A DNA stretch of 64,000 nt from Siniperca chuatsi. Taxonomy: Eukaryota; Chordata; Actinopteri; Centrarchiformes; Sinipercidae. The stretch's first letter is position 1, and each line of letters opens with the position of its first letter. The notes under the pieces were generated by a model. That model ran no database searches. It was not told the DNA's origin and saw nothing but the letters and a program-made list of their open reading frames with translations. The stretch is from contig NC_058052.1 in the NCBI RefSeq assembly GCF_020085105.1, forward strand, positions 18,950,733-19,014,732. Direction: 5' to 3'. The position numbers and the translations under genes were made by a program. This document shows positions 1 through 31,500 of this stretch, in pieces.

Positions 1-481
1 TAAAACTAATAGTTCAAATCTAAATGTGAAAGAAGGAAGAAAAAAAGGGAAAGTGAAGTGGAGATATTAAGAACAGATGATCTAAGATATTGTTGTATCT
101 GCACTGACAGATCTTGTATATATTTATAGTGGTAAACAAGCAAAACTACTTCCAGAAAAGCATATTAAAGCCTTTAAACATCGATGTCTGAACAGGCTCT
201 GGGATCCTAAGAAAGATGGCACCATGCGTCTAGTGCTGACCACATAGTCTGAGAGTCATCCCCTGGCAGAAGTGTGTCACTTCCACCTGTTTTGATGGAA
301 TAGTATATTGGGCAGAGGATGGGAATGGGGTAGGATACATTTACACACACATGCCAGGAACACAACACTCTGCCTAGCAACATGGTGCCAGTGCAGATAC
401 CAAAATACGAGTTGTGTGGGCAGCGTCATTTTTTGACACGTACCGTTTAAAAAAGCTCCATTAATTAGATCAATGTCTTAC

Positions 482-1378
482 CCGTGTGAGTCCTGAGGTG
501 GGCTTTCAGATGGGACGACTTGGTGTAGACCTTCTTGCAGCCTGACGACAAACAGGGAGATAAACACAAACAGAAGGCTTAATCCAAATCCAAATAATTC
601 ACGTGTCAGATATGCCTTTACCCAATAAACTGAGCTGTGGTATCCTAGAAATTTGAACTAATGAAGAACAGAAGCTGTTTGGAATGAGATATAGTAAATG
701 TCTGTTTTGTTATTCTGATTTTCAAACATGTGTCTTAAAAAGTGTTCTTATTTGGTATTAAAACTGTTTAAATTTGGTGTATTTACAACTGCATGCCATT
801 AATCGCACAGAATACTGCTTTGCTGAAAACGTCTGTTCACTACACCTGTTAGTTTGACGTCAGAGTCGAGATATTTTAAGTTCAGGATTACAAAACCTTT
901 TGCACATTATGTTATACGCAGTATGTATATTACAATGTCAAAAAAAGTCATTATGATTTTGAATGATTCACTCTTCCTCTCCTTAAATAAGGGAATGATA
1001 ACATTTCATGTATTGGCAAGATTAAACTGTGAGCAGCTGCAGCAGTGTGACTAATATACACTTAAGTAAAGTGTGGATCTGTCCTTGTGTGGATATGATG
1101 GATCTGCTTCATCGGACTTAGAAAATATTAGACATGTGCTAACATGCTGCAGGAGGCTCCGCTTAAGCCTATTTTACACGCTGCCACAGGCTACTTGGCA
1201 TTACATGTCCTACAAGTAGCTGCACATCGTACAGCTACAGTGTGTGTGTGTGTGTGTGTGTGAGCCAGTTAAAAAAATAAAAATAAATTATCTGTGCAAG
1301 CAATCTAAAGTGTGCCTGTATGCAAATGTCTGTGGGGAAAAAAAAGATCAAATGAGTTAAGGAGAACATCTATCTAAT

Positions 1379-1412
<34 letters not shown>

Positions 1413-4230
1413 TCATTCCACAATCATACCAGTGATGACTTCAAAGCCACAACAATGTGTGAGAGCTCACGGCTGAGAGTGCCCGAGCCGTTTGAGGTGT
1501 GATAATAAATGCTAAGTCGTTTTTAAACCAGACAGTTAATTGAAAGGCAGTGACTGATGGTCTCCTTTGCCAAAATATTTTAATTCCAGTGCAGCATGAG
1601 CTCTGCCGTGGCTGTAGTATGTATCGTGACTCATAGGCCTGAGACAGTCATTCAAAACACATATAATTATATATAATTAATAACATATAATTTTTTTTAA
1701 ATGCACGGGTGTCTTAAAATAAAGTGTCTTAAAGCTGACCTTTTGTGAGTGACCAGATGTTCACCTGACCACAGCGCAGTGTAAAAATAAACACACACAC
1801 ACACACACACACACACAACAGTGACAAGAATCAGCATGCATACACAGTGGCGGACCTGTTTTATTGTTCTAACCTGGGTAATCACAGTGGTGGATCCGTC
1901 GTTTCTCCAAGTCTGGGTTGTTCCTCCGGTTGTAGCGGGCAGGCACGGTGGTCTGAGCTGGGGTTGGGGCTGGGGTTGTTGCAGGGGCTTGGGGAAGGCC
2001 TGTGGCTTGGCCTGGGACCGGCGTGGGACCTGTAGTGAGGGGGAGGGCTAAGCTGCCTGGTCCCGGGCCGGGTCCCAGTCCAGGGGTGCTACCTGCCAAC
2101 TTGGAGGCGATGGTGGCTGCATAAGAAGGAGGAGGGGACATGGTGTGGAGCAGCTCCTTCTGCCTGTCAGGGCTGCCGGGCTCCGAGCTCGGCGGAGAGG
2201 GCGGCAGGTAGGGCACCTGCTGCTGGAGGAAATGGGGATGCGCCTGAGCATGAGGATGTGTGTATGCCCCGCCAACCAGGCCGCAGTAGGCAGGCTTGGC
2301 AGTCTGCTTTTGTTGAGATGCAGAAGAAGCTACCGGCAAATCATGGAAAGGCGCGTGGATTGTAGAAGTGGAAGTGTGTTGTATCTGCTGCTGCTGCTGA
2401 TGATGATGATGCTGATGCTGAGCCTCCATACCATTGCCATGGTGATGGTCCAAGCCGGAGTTTAGTAGCTGAAACAGCGAGCCGTTGTTCTCATGGTGGT
2501 GGAGAGCCTGCTGCTCGAACTGTGATGACATTTCCTGTTTGACAAACACTCCTGGCACTGAATCTCCACCACGGCTGCCTCCAGACTGGTTGAAAACACT
2601 GGTGAAGTCTGGCAACCCCGTTAACGTCATGTTTATGGCTGAGGCTTCCATGGCAATACTGCCGGGGCCATGCACAGAAGTGCTGCAGCTACTAATGGAC
2701 GTAGTGTTGGGGCAGTGCAGCTGTAGGTTGGGGGAGAAACACGGGGAGGCAGATTCTGTTTTGATTTGGGTGAGACCTGTGTGGTTCTGGTGCTGAGGGG
2801 GCCGCGCCTGCTGACACAAGCCCATCCTCAGGTAGGCGGCGTCAGGGAGGTAAAGATTCATGTTGAGGGTGTAGGGAGCCCCAGTGTGATCGTCAGTGAA
2901 GAAGAGATCCACCGCAGACGCATTGTCTCTCTTCTGCTGGCTGTCTGCAGGAGGTTGAAGGGGAAGAGACTGAGGGGAGAGATACCTGTCCATCTCACAC
3001 TTTGCCTGTTGACAAAAAAAGACACACACACAAAGTCTGGTTTAGAAACATCTCATTTTATGGTCTTAAAGTAAACTTTGGTTAAATGTACCCAGCTCTG
3101 ACTTCAGCAAGTGCTTCTCATGAGCCACCATGAAACTATTCTGAGGGGCTATTTTGAGAAGACAAAGGTTTGATAGGACAGTCACAGCTAAAACATTTAT
3201 CAAGTAGTCATCAATAGGCGGTTGCCACATTCCCTCTCTGCCTGCAAGGCTGAACTCAAAAACCTACCAGCTGTGAGGCCAACAGTTGAGGATCAGGCCA
3301 TGCTCTGGTGGAAACAAAGAATCAGATCTAATACCTCTCATATAAAACATTAGAAAATCTGCATACATGCAGTTACGATAACAGAATAAAGAAGCAGCCT
3401 ATCACTGATCAAACTGGCATCACAGGTGAACAACTTCATGCCAAACAATGCCGCGTTCATATTGTGCTTTGTGGTCTAATTCCTGTGAATCTGAAGGAAC
3501 TGACTGATATAAAAGTTAGAAGAGCCCTGCAGCAGAAGATGAAACAGCAACATGAAAGGGAATGGGGAAACACCCATGCCTCCCTGTCCGCTGCTGCAGC
3601 AGTAGCAGCAGCAGCAGCGGTAGACTGGGGATGGGCTGCTATTTCTAGGCTCCTGATCCCACCAGCTGTTACACAACTCTCTCCTCTGCTGCACAAGTTT
3701 CCTGGTAACTGGGGGACAGAGTTGCCGGGACCTTCCTGTCCGAAGCTGGAGTCAGTTGTTGTCAGCGTGGTATGATGGTGAGAGGGGACGCCAAGAAGAG
3801 ACCAACAACTGGTGACCAACTGGCTGGCACAGAAAACATGCGATGAATGCGTTTGCAGGCGGAGCGGCTCGGCTTCACGTCCAGCTGGTCGCAGCCTGCT
3901 CGCTTATTACCGCAAATAGTGCAAAACACAGCGATGATTAACATCACGCAATAGGCCGATTGAAATTTGGAGGCAAGCACACAAAAACGACCTGGGTCTA
4001 CATCCAATCTGCCACGCCCATTCAATGAAACACATCACTAATGTGTAAAGTCGGTTTACCTGAGTGTAGTCGTTTTGTCCAGCCTTGTCTGTTTCTGTGA
4101 TCTTGCAATCCAAGCCGAACAACGCTGACTCCTCCAGAGGGAATCCAGCGGGCAGAGTCGCCTTCTGCAGCGGATAGAAGGGATCATCCTGCCCGCTGCC
4201 GCCGCCGCTCATCGTGAGTGTCGCGGCCAT
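482..4230 (-). CDS. KLF5: Krueppel-like factor 5, partial (last exon outside window)
   Basis: This is a zinc-finger transcription factor that acts in the nucleus at GC/CACCC boxes. Coding exons run 4230-4060, 3005-1874 and 541-482, with phases 0, 1 and 1 and GT-AG ends. They give 454 codons, so the protein is longer than the roughly 457-aa human one would be at this point. Exon 2 opens with the KLF5-type [10 protein letters not shown] and FFTDD blocks. It carries two SUMO-type motifs (IKTE near residue 138, VKQE near 212), a His/Gln-rich run near 253-265, a [13 protein letters not shown] phosphodegron-like stretch at 325-337, and a PPPSYA PY motif at 348-353, which in mammals binds WW-domain ubiquitin ligases. 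Finger 1 uses C431, C436, H449 and H453 and is split between exons 2 and 3. The 60-bp exon 3 matches the known family exon. Fingers 2 and 3 would be encoded left of base 1. The start was chosen at the ATG with the conserved downstream DDPFYPLQK region; an in-frame ATG lies 18 bases upstream. Identification is firm. Confidence 0.95.
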
Positions 4231-4530
4231 GAAGCTCCGATGCAGCACCGCAATTTATCGTTCGTCCTATTATGCAAAAAGGAGGATGCTACAGCGGACT
4301 GGGAAAGGAGTGGAGCCGACGATATGTAATGCTCGTGGTGTAATTATTAATGTGTGTCTGTCTGCTACATCTCCTTCCACTTGTTTCATCCCTCCACCGG
4401 CCCGCAGACAGTTTTCTATCTCCTGTCGTAGGGCGGAGCGGCCCAGTGTAAATACAGCACACGCACCGCCCACCAAACCTTTAAAAAGGCTTTGATCATT
4501 CATTCACTGGCCACCGCCCTACGCTCCATC
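4231..4530 (-). promoter_or_regulatory. putative KLF5 promoter and 5' UTR
   Basis: This stretch lies just upstream of the KLF5 start and is richer in CpG and GC boxes than its surroundings. CCGCCC boxes occur at 4466-4471 and 4514-4519, and a GGGCGG box lies near 4430. A TATA-like TTTAAAAA (either strand) sits at 4480-4487, which would place transcription start near 4450 on the minus strand. The assignment rests on position and composition only. Confidence 0.5.
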
Positions 4531-6053
4531 TAAATACATTAACCACAGTGTCGTAAAGTGTACACAGAACCAGCCAGACCGCATAGACATCCACAAAGGT
4601 AGTGAAGGTTAAAATCACCTTTTTACCATCCTTTTTAAATAACACACTCACACACACACACATATATATTTCACACCCAGTGTTTTGAGCTTATATATTA
4701 ATATATTAATCTGTAATAGGTACAAGATTTTATAGGAAATATTGTTATTATCGTCAAATTCTGAAAATGTACTATATTTGCCACATTGTCACTACATATA
4801 TCTAAATACCTTCTTGTTTACTGTAAACCATTAACGGCATATTCCATTAAGTTGTGGGTCTCAAAAGAGACACATTGAAACAAGAATGGCCAAACTGAAG
4901 CAGCAGATGCTGAAATATCCTGACTTTTTAGACCCTAATGTGGGTCAAGCTCCAAAAACACTGGATCCTACATTTCCCATAATGCAAGTAAGTCTCTCAT
5001 TAGACTCTTAATGCCTGCTTCTTTCAAACCTCACACCCCCAGTTTGCAATGCAAGCTTTCTGTTAAAAATGTCTCAAGTTAATTTATTTTTTAGACTTTG
5101 GAAAACTCCTCCACAGATCACATTACACAACAAATGTCACAGGTTGAGTGGTACGTTTAGTGACAAGTAAACTGAACTTCATATGCAAAATCGGTGGAGT
5201 GCCCCTTTAATATGGGATAGTAAATTTTAAATAATTTAAGTTAACAGGACATTCTTGTATTGGATGGTCTTTCCTCCACATTATTAAGTCCTGTCAAGTC
5301 AAGACTATTTGCATAGCACAAAATCACATTTTCACACTTCATCCTACAGTTTATTATGGAAAATACCTTGTGCTATGGCAACTCAGAAATAAAACAGGCC
5401 TGAAAATATCTCACACAAAAATGTAAAAATCTAGCTATTTCATATAACAGGAAAAGAAGGTGGTGTATTGTGAAGTACTGTAGGCTCACTTAGTAAAAAG
5501 CATTAGAGGGGGAAAAACTGATGAAAAGGGACAAACCAGCTTTAAAGCAGTCCTCTGGCCGAGTTTAATATGACACCGATAAGAACATGGTCTGAAATGA
5601 TAAAGGTATGCCTACTATGTCTATATTTAAATGAGCCTCGGCTCGTGCAAATCAGAGGCTAAGGTTCCTGCAATGCTGTTTGTCTGTAGCCAAAAGTATC
5701 TGCAAACCTGGAAAAGATGAGGAAATAATGATAGACAGACCTAATAAAAGAGACCACTGCCAAGAAAGAGGAATTTTTGGGCAGTAAGTTAGCTAAAAAT
5801 GTGTACCCTGTGGAAGGTAATACCTCTGGTTTTGGAACAGTACACAGGGAATTTATCATCTCTGAACAATATGTAACCAAGGATGAGAACAACAAAACAC
5901 TCTGGACACCAGTTTATGCCTTTGTATTTCAAAAGTCGTCAAAATTTGAAAAGAAATGTACAAGTTTAAAGTACAAAATCCTTGATAAAACATAAGATTG
6001 TTAAAGTCCTGAGTGACAATTATAATAGCACCAGTAGTAGCGCAAATGACTGT
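4531..6053. other. KLF5-PIBF1 intergenic region including PIBF1 3' UTR
   Basis: No coding exon was recognised here. The right part must hold the PIBF1 3' UTR. Minus-strand poly(A) candidates are ATTAAA at 5569-5564 and AATAAA at 5355-5350; neither can be chosen from sequence alone. A transposon end lies near 5100-5210. The small ORF at 5777-5995 has no recognisable family features. Confidence 0.5.
5100..5210. mobile_element. right-end fragment of a MITE (same family as 45911-46380)
   Basis: The end at 5187-5210 closely matches the right terminal inverted repeat of the element at 45911-46380, sharing the ggagt-ccccttt core. The left end is not evident, so this looks like a truncated copy. The inner limit is approximate. 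Confidence 0.55.
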
Positions 6054-24590
<18,537 letters not shown>

Positions 24591-25508
24591 TTTGTATTGT
24601 TTTGGTCCTGCCTTTGTGTCCTCTTTTTTGCTAGCTAACGTTAACTAGCAAGGCAAGTGAGCCAGTTACTGTAGCAGAGATTAAGTGAGATTAGAAAGTT
24701 AGTTAAGGTTAAGAGTTCACGGACATCGCGATATGTGATACTTCAACGTTAGCAAATTGAACCAAAAACAAATCCCGAGCACCAGTCTAGCTAACGTTAG
24801 CGTTATATCGTTTAAAACATACTAACAGCTACCGATGTAACGTTAGTCATACTCAAGAAAATTAGATGTAAACCCTAATACATCGTTAAAGTGACTTCCC
24901 GGAGCTGACAAGAGCGCACGGTGGGTTGTTTTTGTTTTCAAGGGTCCCGCTCCGAGCCGCCTGCTAACCGCCAACGGTTCGACAACGATGGGGTGGAGTG
25001 GCCTTGACTAAAGCGCCCTCTGTGGTCATGAACGTGCAATACAACCAACGTCCACTCGTCTATAATTCGTTACAATGCACATTGCCTGCAGTACCTCCTC
25101 CTAAACATAGGTGTCGCTATAGTTTTAATTACTTCTTATGGACAAGCCAACCAGTCCCTCTTCTACCTTCTTTTGCTTTGTTTTCATTAACTAGCATTAG
25201 ATGGCCAAACAAAATTTAACACAGACTTTAAATTTATTTTACCAAACTGTAAAATGTCGTTGTGTCTTTATGCATAGCTTGTGTATTATTTTCCTACATG
25301 GTTTCTAGTTTGAGATCAACATAAAGGAAAAATACACGACTGAAAACGAACACTTGCAATCCGACTTCACATATTTATCAAAACTCTGGGAAAGTTTTGT
25401 CGACCCACTGGCTTAGTTAGTGTACACATGGGCAACTAACTGCTAGGTTGTCATCAAATGGTAGGATAAAACACCGGAATTTAACTATTTTAGGCTAGTA
25501 TCGTCGTC
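24591..25508. promoter_or_regulatory. head-to-head PIBF1/DIS3 promoter region
   Basis: The two start codons are 918 bp apart and divergent, so both promoters must lie here. A short GC-rich stretch with several CpGs lies at about 24895-25010. Four copies of a palindromic core AACGTTA/TAACGTT occur near 24639, 24744, 24794 and 24838, several in the form CTAACGTTAGC. No TATA box was identified. Confidence 0.7.
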
Positions 25509-28500
25509 ATGTTAAAATCTAAAACCTTCGTTAAGAAGACCCGGTCGGGCGGGGTGATGAAGATAGTGCGCGAGCATTATCTGAGAGACGATATTTGGTG
25601 CGGAAGCGAAGTTTGCACTGAATGCAAACACGAGTGCACGGTGCTGCTGAGAGACGCGTGTATTGAGAGCAACCTGTGCTGTTATCCACATTATCTGATC
25701 CCTGACACGAATGTGGTGCTGCATCAGGTAAACTAACGGACTTTCCTACTTCCCCTGGATATCTAATTTTAGACGTGTACTCAAACAAGAAGGGCGTTTG
25801 GATGATCAAGCCGTCTAATATGATTTCCAGACATCTTGACATTTAATTTTCCATACAGATTTGTATGCCCAGTTTGTGCCTCTCATGCATTGTGATAATA
25901 CACCATAATACATCATTTAGTATCTCATGTATAACTGGGACTAACCGACTTCATGGTATTTATTTATGAATGAATAGTACGTCTACTGGTTATTATTGTT
26001 AATATTTTCCTTTTTACACGGCTACATATTCTGCTCTGCTTCGTGTGTCTTGTCATGATTATAACATTACTATTTTAACCAATTGCAGTAGAGGTGTAAC
26101 ATGAATTTAGGTGATTCCTTGATTATAGACTATTAAAATATACCATTTTATAACCTTTTCACCTGATTCTGAACAGCTCTGATTCTTTTTAACCTTATGT
26201 TTACAATTTCTGTGTCCTGCAGATTGATGTGTTGGAAGATCCTGTGATTCGTAATGTGATCATCCTTCAGACTGTGCTGCAGGAGGTTCGCCACCGCAGT
26301 GCACCAGTCTACAAACGTCTGAAGGACATCATACATGAGAAAGAGAAACACTTTTACACTTTTACCAATGAACACCACAGGTACAAAGACACCACTGACT
26401 TTTTTACTGCATCACAACATTTTAATTGCATGATAGTAATATGTAAAAAGTAAAAGCATGTGAAAGTAATCATTGGCAAAATACATTGGCCAGTTGCATA
26501 TGAAGTACATACTAATCATATTCCCCTTCACACAGATGGTCAAAAATCTCCTTATTAGACCTCCCTCATAATATACATTTGCTTGTGAAAAGCATGAAAG
26601 CATTTTTAGCCTTTATGCTTGTTACCCTTACACATCCTTTTTAATTTCTATTTTCCCAGAGAGACATTCATTGAACGTGAACCGGGGGAGAGCGCCAATG
26701 ACCGTAACGACCGTGCAATCCGTGTGGCTGCAAAATGGTACAGCCAGCACCTGAAGACGTCCGAGTCCGACACAGATGGGCTCAAGGTAGTCCTCCTCAC
26801 CAATGATCAAGGGAACAAGCAGAGGGCAGAGGAGAGCGGCCTACTGGTGTACAAATGTAAGTGGTCTTTCTTCAGAGAAAAAAATATCATGGAGCATAGT
26901 AGCAATTTGTTACAGATCAAGCATATCAAGAACACAGCTCCTGATTCAACCACCATCCATTTTTCAGCAAGTAGAAGCCTCCTAAGGCCTCCTCACTAAG
27001 TTCTGTTGGATACAAGCATCATTTCAAATGGCATCAGCAGTATTTACCACTTTGTCACAAGCATTTATTCACTTACATTCTAGGTGAAGACTACATCAAG
27101 AGTCTGATAGCGAACCCTGAGCTCATGGATCGCCTGGCTTTGTCCAATGATGACAAGGTAAAACGTGCACAATTTTGTACTACGTGAGACTGTATGTGTA
27201 ATTTGCATTCTATCTCCTGGTTACACCCCTGCCTTTTCTTTGTGCCCAAACTCTATGGGGCATCAATCTCTCCCCTTTCTCCTTGCATTGATTTATTTTT
27301 CTTTCCTCCCTCAGAATGAGATCATTAGCAGTAAGGTGTTATTTCCAGAGCACCTCCCTCTGTCCAGGATCCAAGCAGGAATTAAGAGTGGCTCCTTCCT
27401 CCAGGGCACCTTTAGGGCCAGCAGGGACAACTATCTGGAGGCCACAGTCTTTGTCCAGGGAGAAGGAGAAGACAGCACGGAGGTGTGTGTGTTTACATTT
27501 GTCTGTGAATGTCAATGTTGAAGGGTCTGAACAATTTTTCAAAATCTGGAAATGTAAGGATCTCCCAGACCTCATCTGGGTTTGGGTGGGAATTTATAAT
27601 GTTGTGTTGAGATGTAAGTTTCCAGTTAGAGGAATTACTACAAGTTAATTGACTGTCAAAAATAGTTAAGTGTATGCATATGTTAAAAGCTCTGTACTGT
27701 CCTCTCGGCTTGCTGCCAGGTTCTCATCCAGGGTCTTCAAAACCTCAACAGAGCAGTGCACCAGGATGTGGTAGCCATGCAGCTGTTGCCCAAGGATCAG
27801 TGGGTAGCGCCTTCATCAGTCGTGCTGCAGGATGAAGGCACAGCAAAGGACGATGATGCTGAAGAAGAGGAGGAGGAGAAAGCGGTGATTTAGGATTTTG
27901 ATTAGACTGGCTTTGTCTCTGGTTACAGTCGGAGGAGGTGTATGTTGTTTCCCTTCTAAAAGTATGTATGAAATTCAGGCGGGTGTTTATTGGTGTGGAT
28001 GGACAGTATCTGAGTGCTGTGCTACACAAAAAGAAAGCTTTTTTTACTTTGCAGTTGAATGACAACCCCAATTTGGTCTTAATGTCCTCCATGTTCCTGT
28101 GTGTCTGAGCAGTTGAGGATATCGGCAGCTGAAGCAGCCAGGAAGCCCACAGGGCGAGTAGTGGGAATCATCAAAAGAAGCTGGAGGCCATTCTGTGGCA
28201 TGCTCAATGCCTCCCAGATTAAAGAGGTAAGTCTAGACTGCTCTGTAATACCGTATACCATATAATTTTGCTTGGTTAGAAAATTTTAAGCTGTCCTCAA
28301 AATTGGTATGCATTTAATAAATCTCTGTATACTGTACAAACTGTCTAGCACTTCCTTGTCTCTTACCCTCAGCACTGACCATCCCTTTTCTTTCCTTTTT
28401 TGTTCAGTCAACCCGCCATCTCTTCACCCCAGCAGACCGCCGTATCCCTCGCATTCGCATTGAAACACGTCAGGCATCCACACTGGTGGGCCAGAGGATC

Positions 28501-31500
28501 ATGGTGGCCATCGATGGCTGGCCCAGACACTCCAGATATCCAAATGTGAGTTGGAACCTCTGTCACATCTTTAGGAATTAGATTTCTGACTATGAGTGGT
28601 TACATCTCCACTTGCTATAGTCTGACAGGAAATGTAATTGTTTTGTTTTCTACAGTTATATCAAGCCACACTTCTCTAGCATGACATTTAATAATATGCG
28701 CAAAAATGCTGTCCATGGAAAGAAATCAGATTTTTCCTCTTTGTTAGGGTCACTTTGTACGCAGTCTGGGAAGTGCAGGGGAGAAGGACACAGAGCAGGA
28801 GGTGCTGCTATTGGAGCATGACGTCCCCCACCAGGACTTCTCTCAGGCTGTGCTCAGTTTCCTTCCCAAGATGCCGTGGGCCATCACACCAGAGGTAATG
28901 GCGGCTTTTCTTGAGATACAGTAAGCAGTATTCTAGTCACAGTTTTGTTGATCATTTATCAGTGGGTCTATCACCTTTATAATTTGAAAGCACAAATGTA
29001 TAGGTCTGTGAATTCATATATTAATGTGGATGTATGTGGTAAAGGACATGGCGAGGAGAGAGGACCTGAGGCATTTGACAGTGTGCAGTGTGGATCCTCC
29101 AGGATGTACAGACATAGATGATGCCCTGCACTGTAGAGAGCTGGACAATGGAAACCTTGAGGTACACATACACTATAAAGTAACAGTAGTAAATTATTTG
29201 TGTCTATATTTCATGTGAGCCTACAGTAAGTTATTTGTTTGCTGTAGGTGGGCGTCCACATCGCTGATGTCAGTCACTTCATCAGACCAGGAAACGCTTT
29301 GGACAAAGAGGCTGCGAACCGTGGCACCACTGTCTACTTGTGTGGCAAAGTAAGGATCGTCTTAGTGTTTTCACAACATCAGAATTTGAAAGTCTCCATT
29401 TGAAGACTCCAGAAGCCTGTTTACGATGTAGTAGACAATTTAACACAATTTAGGGTTTTTTTTGGCATGTTGGCTTAATTACAATAATGTCTCTTTTCAC
29501 TATTCCATTCAGATTTTTATCTCTGAATACATGCCCTCTGAAGTTTCCAAACACATTTGGTGACAGTATTGAATGTTTATAAAAATCTATTTATGAATTC
29601 AGTCCCAATTTTCTTCGAAAGAGATATTTGGTTTGTATTGAAATTTTGGATATTTTGACAACTAACATGCTTTCCTTGACCACTAAATAGTTGAGTTTAG
29701 AATTTGATTAATTCATGAAAAGATACTTTGACTCCTAAAAACTAAAATAAAGCAAGTTACATGTTGTGTTTCATTTTGTTTCCATCAGAGGATCGATATG
29801 GTTCCTGAGCTGCTCAGCTCCAATCTTTGTTCTCTACGCTCCAATGTGGAAAGGTGAGGACTAGAGATACATACACACACTCACACAATAATCAGTATCA
29901 TCAATGCTCCTTTTCTCAATCATACATCTTTGCCATTCCAGCTGATGTGAACTGAATGCAGATAAAATGTTTGTCTCTGATTCTATTTTATTTAAAAATT
30001 GTTTTTACCAGGCTGGCTTTCTCATGTATCTGGGAGATGAACCACAAGGCTGAAATTCTAAAGACCCGGTTCACAAAAAGTGTCATTAACTCCAAGGTAT
30101 AGTACCAGCACACAATGTACGATGACAGAAAATATACTTTATCCTTAATGTTTTTGCAGTGATGTGTGAATCAAATGCCCTGCAACTGATACCACTACCA
30201 CCTGCTTTCATTATCTATTTGTAAGACACAAAATTACAGGGTCAAGATATTTTCAAGCCTGATTTTTGTTTATTTATGTTTCTTTGTTTTCCCCTCTACC
30301 ATTTGATCTGGTACAGGCATCTTTGACCTATGCTGAGGCCCAAATGAGGATTGATGATACCACCATGAATGATGATATCACCAAGAGCCTACGAGGTCTC
30401 AACAAACTAGCCAAAATCCTGAAGAGGCATAGGATAGAGAAAGGGTAAGGACTGGGAGTTTGGAGTAGTAGAGGCAGAAGAATAGATTTACAAAATGTAG
30501 GATGGTATATTCTAATGCTATGAGGAGAAAATGCTAATATTGGCTTGAGTTTTTATTGGTGTATACATCGCTCTATTGCCTTCATGCATTCCAGTTGACT
30601 GACAACTTAGAATACAAATCAAAAGCATTTGGAAAAGCAATTGAGAGATATGAGAAAAGAATCAAGATTGCAGAGTTTAGTTGATCCTAACTCCTGTAAC
30701 TGCTATATATTTAAACTGGCTGTATTTAACTTGAATTGTGTTGCATTTGATATCCTTCAGGGCGTTGACGCTGTCATCCTTAGAGGTCCGATTCCACATT
30801 GACAGTGAAACCCACGACCCCATTGACCTCCAGACCAAAGAACTCATGTAGGTAACTTCAAAAAGGAGCATTCCGCAGAATCCTTTTTGAAACCCTTTTC
30901 TCCACAAAAGCTAATTTTTATGCGTTTTTCAGTGTGCCTGTGTGTGTCATGCTGTGTTTTTTTTTTTTTTTGGACACGTAAATAAACCCACCTCTTGGTT
31001 AATAGGGAGACAAACTCCATGGTAGAGGAGTTCATGTTGCTGGCCAATATTTCAGTTGCCCAGAAGATTTACGATGAATTTCCAGACTGCGCTATGCTGA
31101 GGAAACATCCAGCACCGCCTCCATCTAATTACGACATCCTGCTCAAGGCTGCAAAGTCCAAGGTGAGTGGAGACAGATAGTCATGCAGAAAAATTGCTTT
31201 AGTTTTCAAGTTATGTGCTTGTTTCTTGAGATAATTTAATTAATTTCCCGTGTATGAATGGAGGATGCTGTCCATTAATTGGCAGTAGCTTCAGATATCC
31301 AAAATGTGAGCTGAATCACATTTAAACCTGGTTCCAGACCCCTGAATCGTTGCCCACATCTCAGATTTGTTCAGTGATTCAAACAAAAGTGAATGAAAAT
31401 TTACAGACTAAAAATGATTTAGTCTGCTGATCAGCCTACATTTAAGGTTGAACTTTTATTTGATGCTTTACAATATCTGTTCCTGTAGGCAAATGTTAGT

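Noticed and set aside
2145-3074. Plus-strand ORFs of about 100 aa opposite KLF5 exon 2
   Set aside because: They are the reverse strand of a GC-rich coding exon with repeats; the minus-strand frame carries clear KLF5 motifs.
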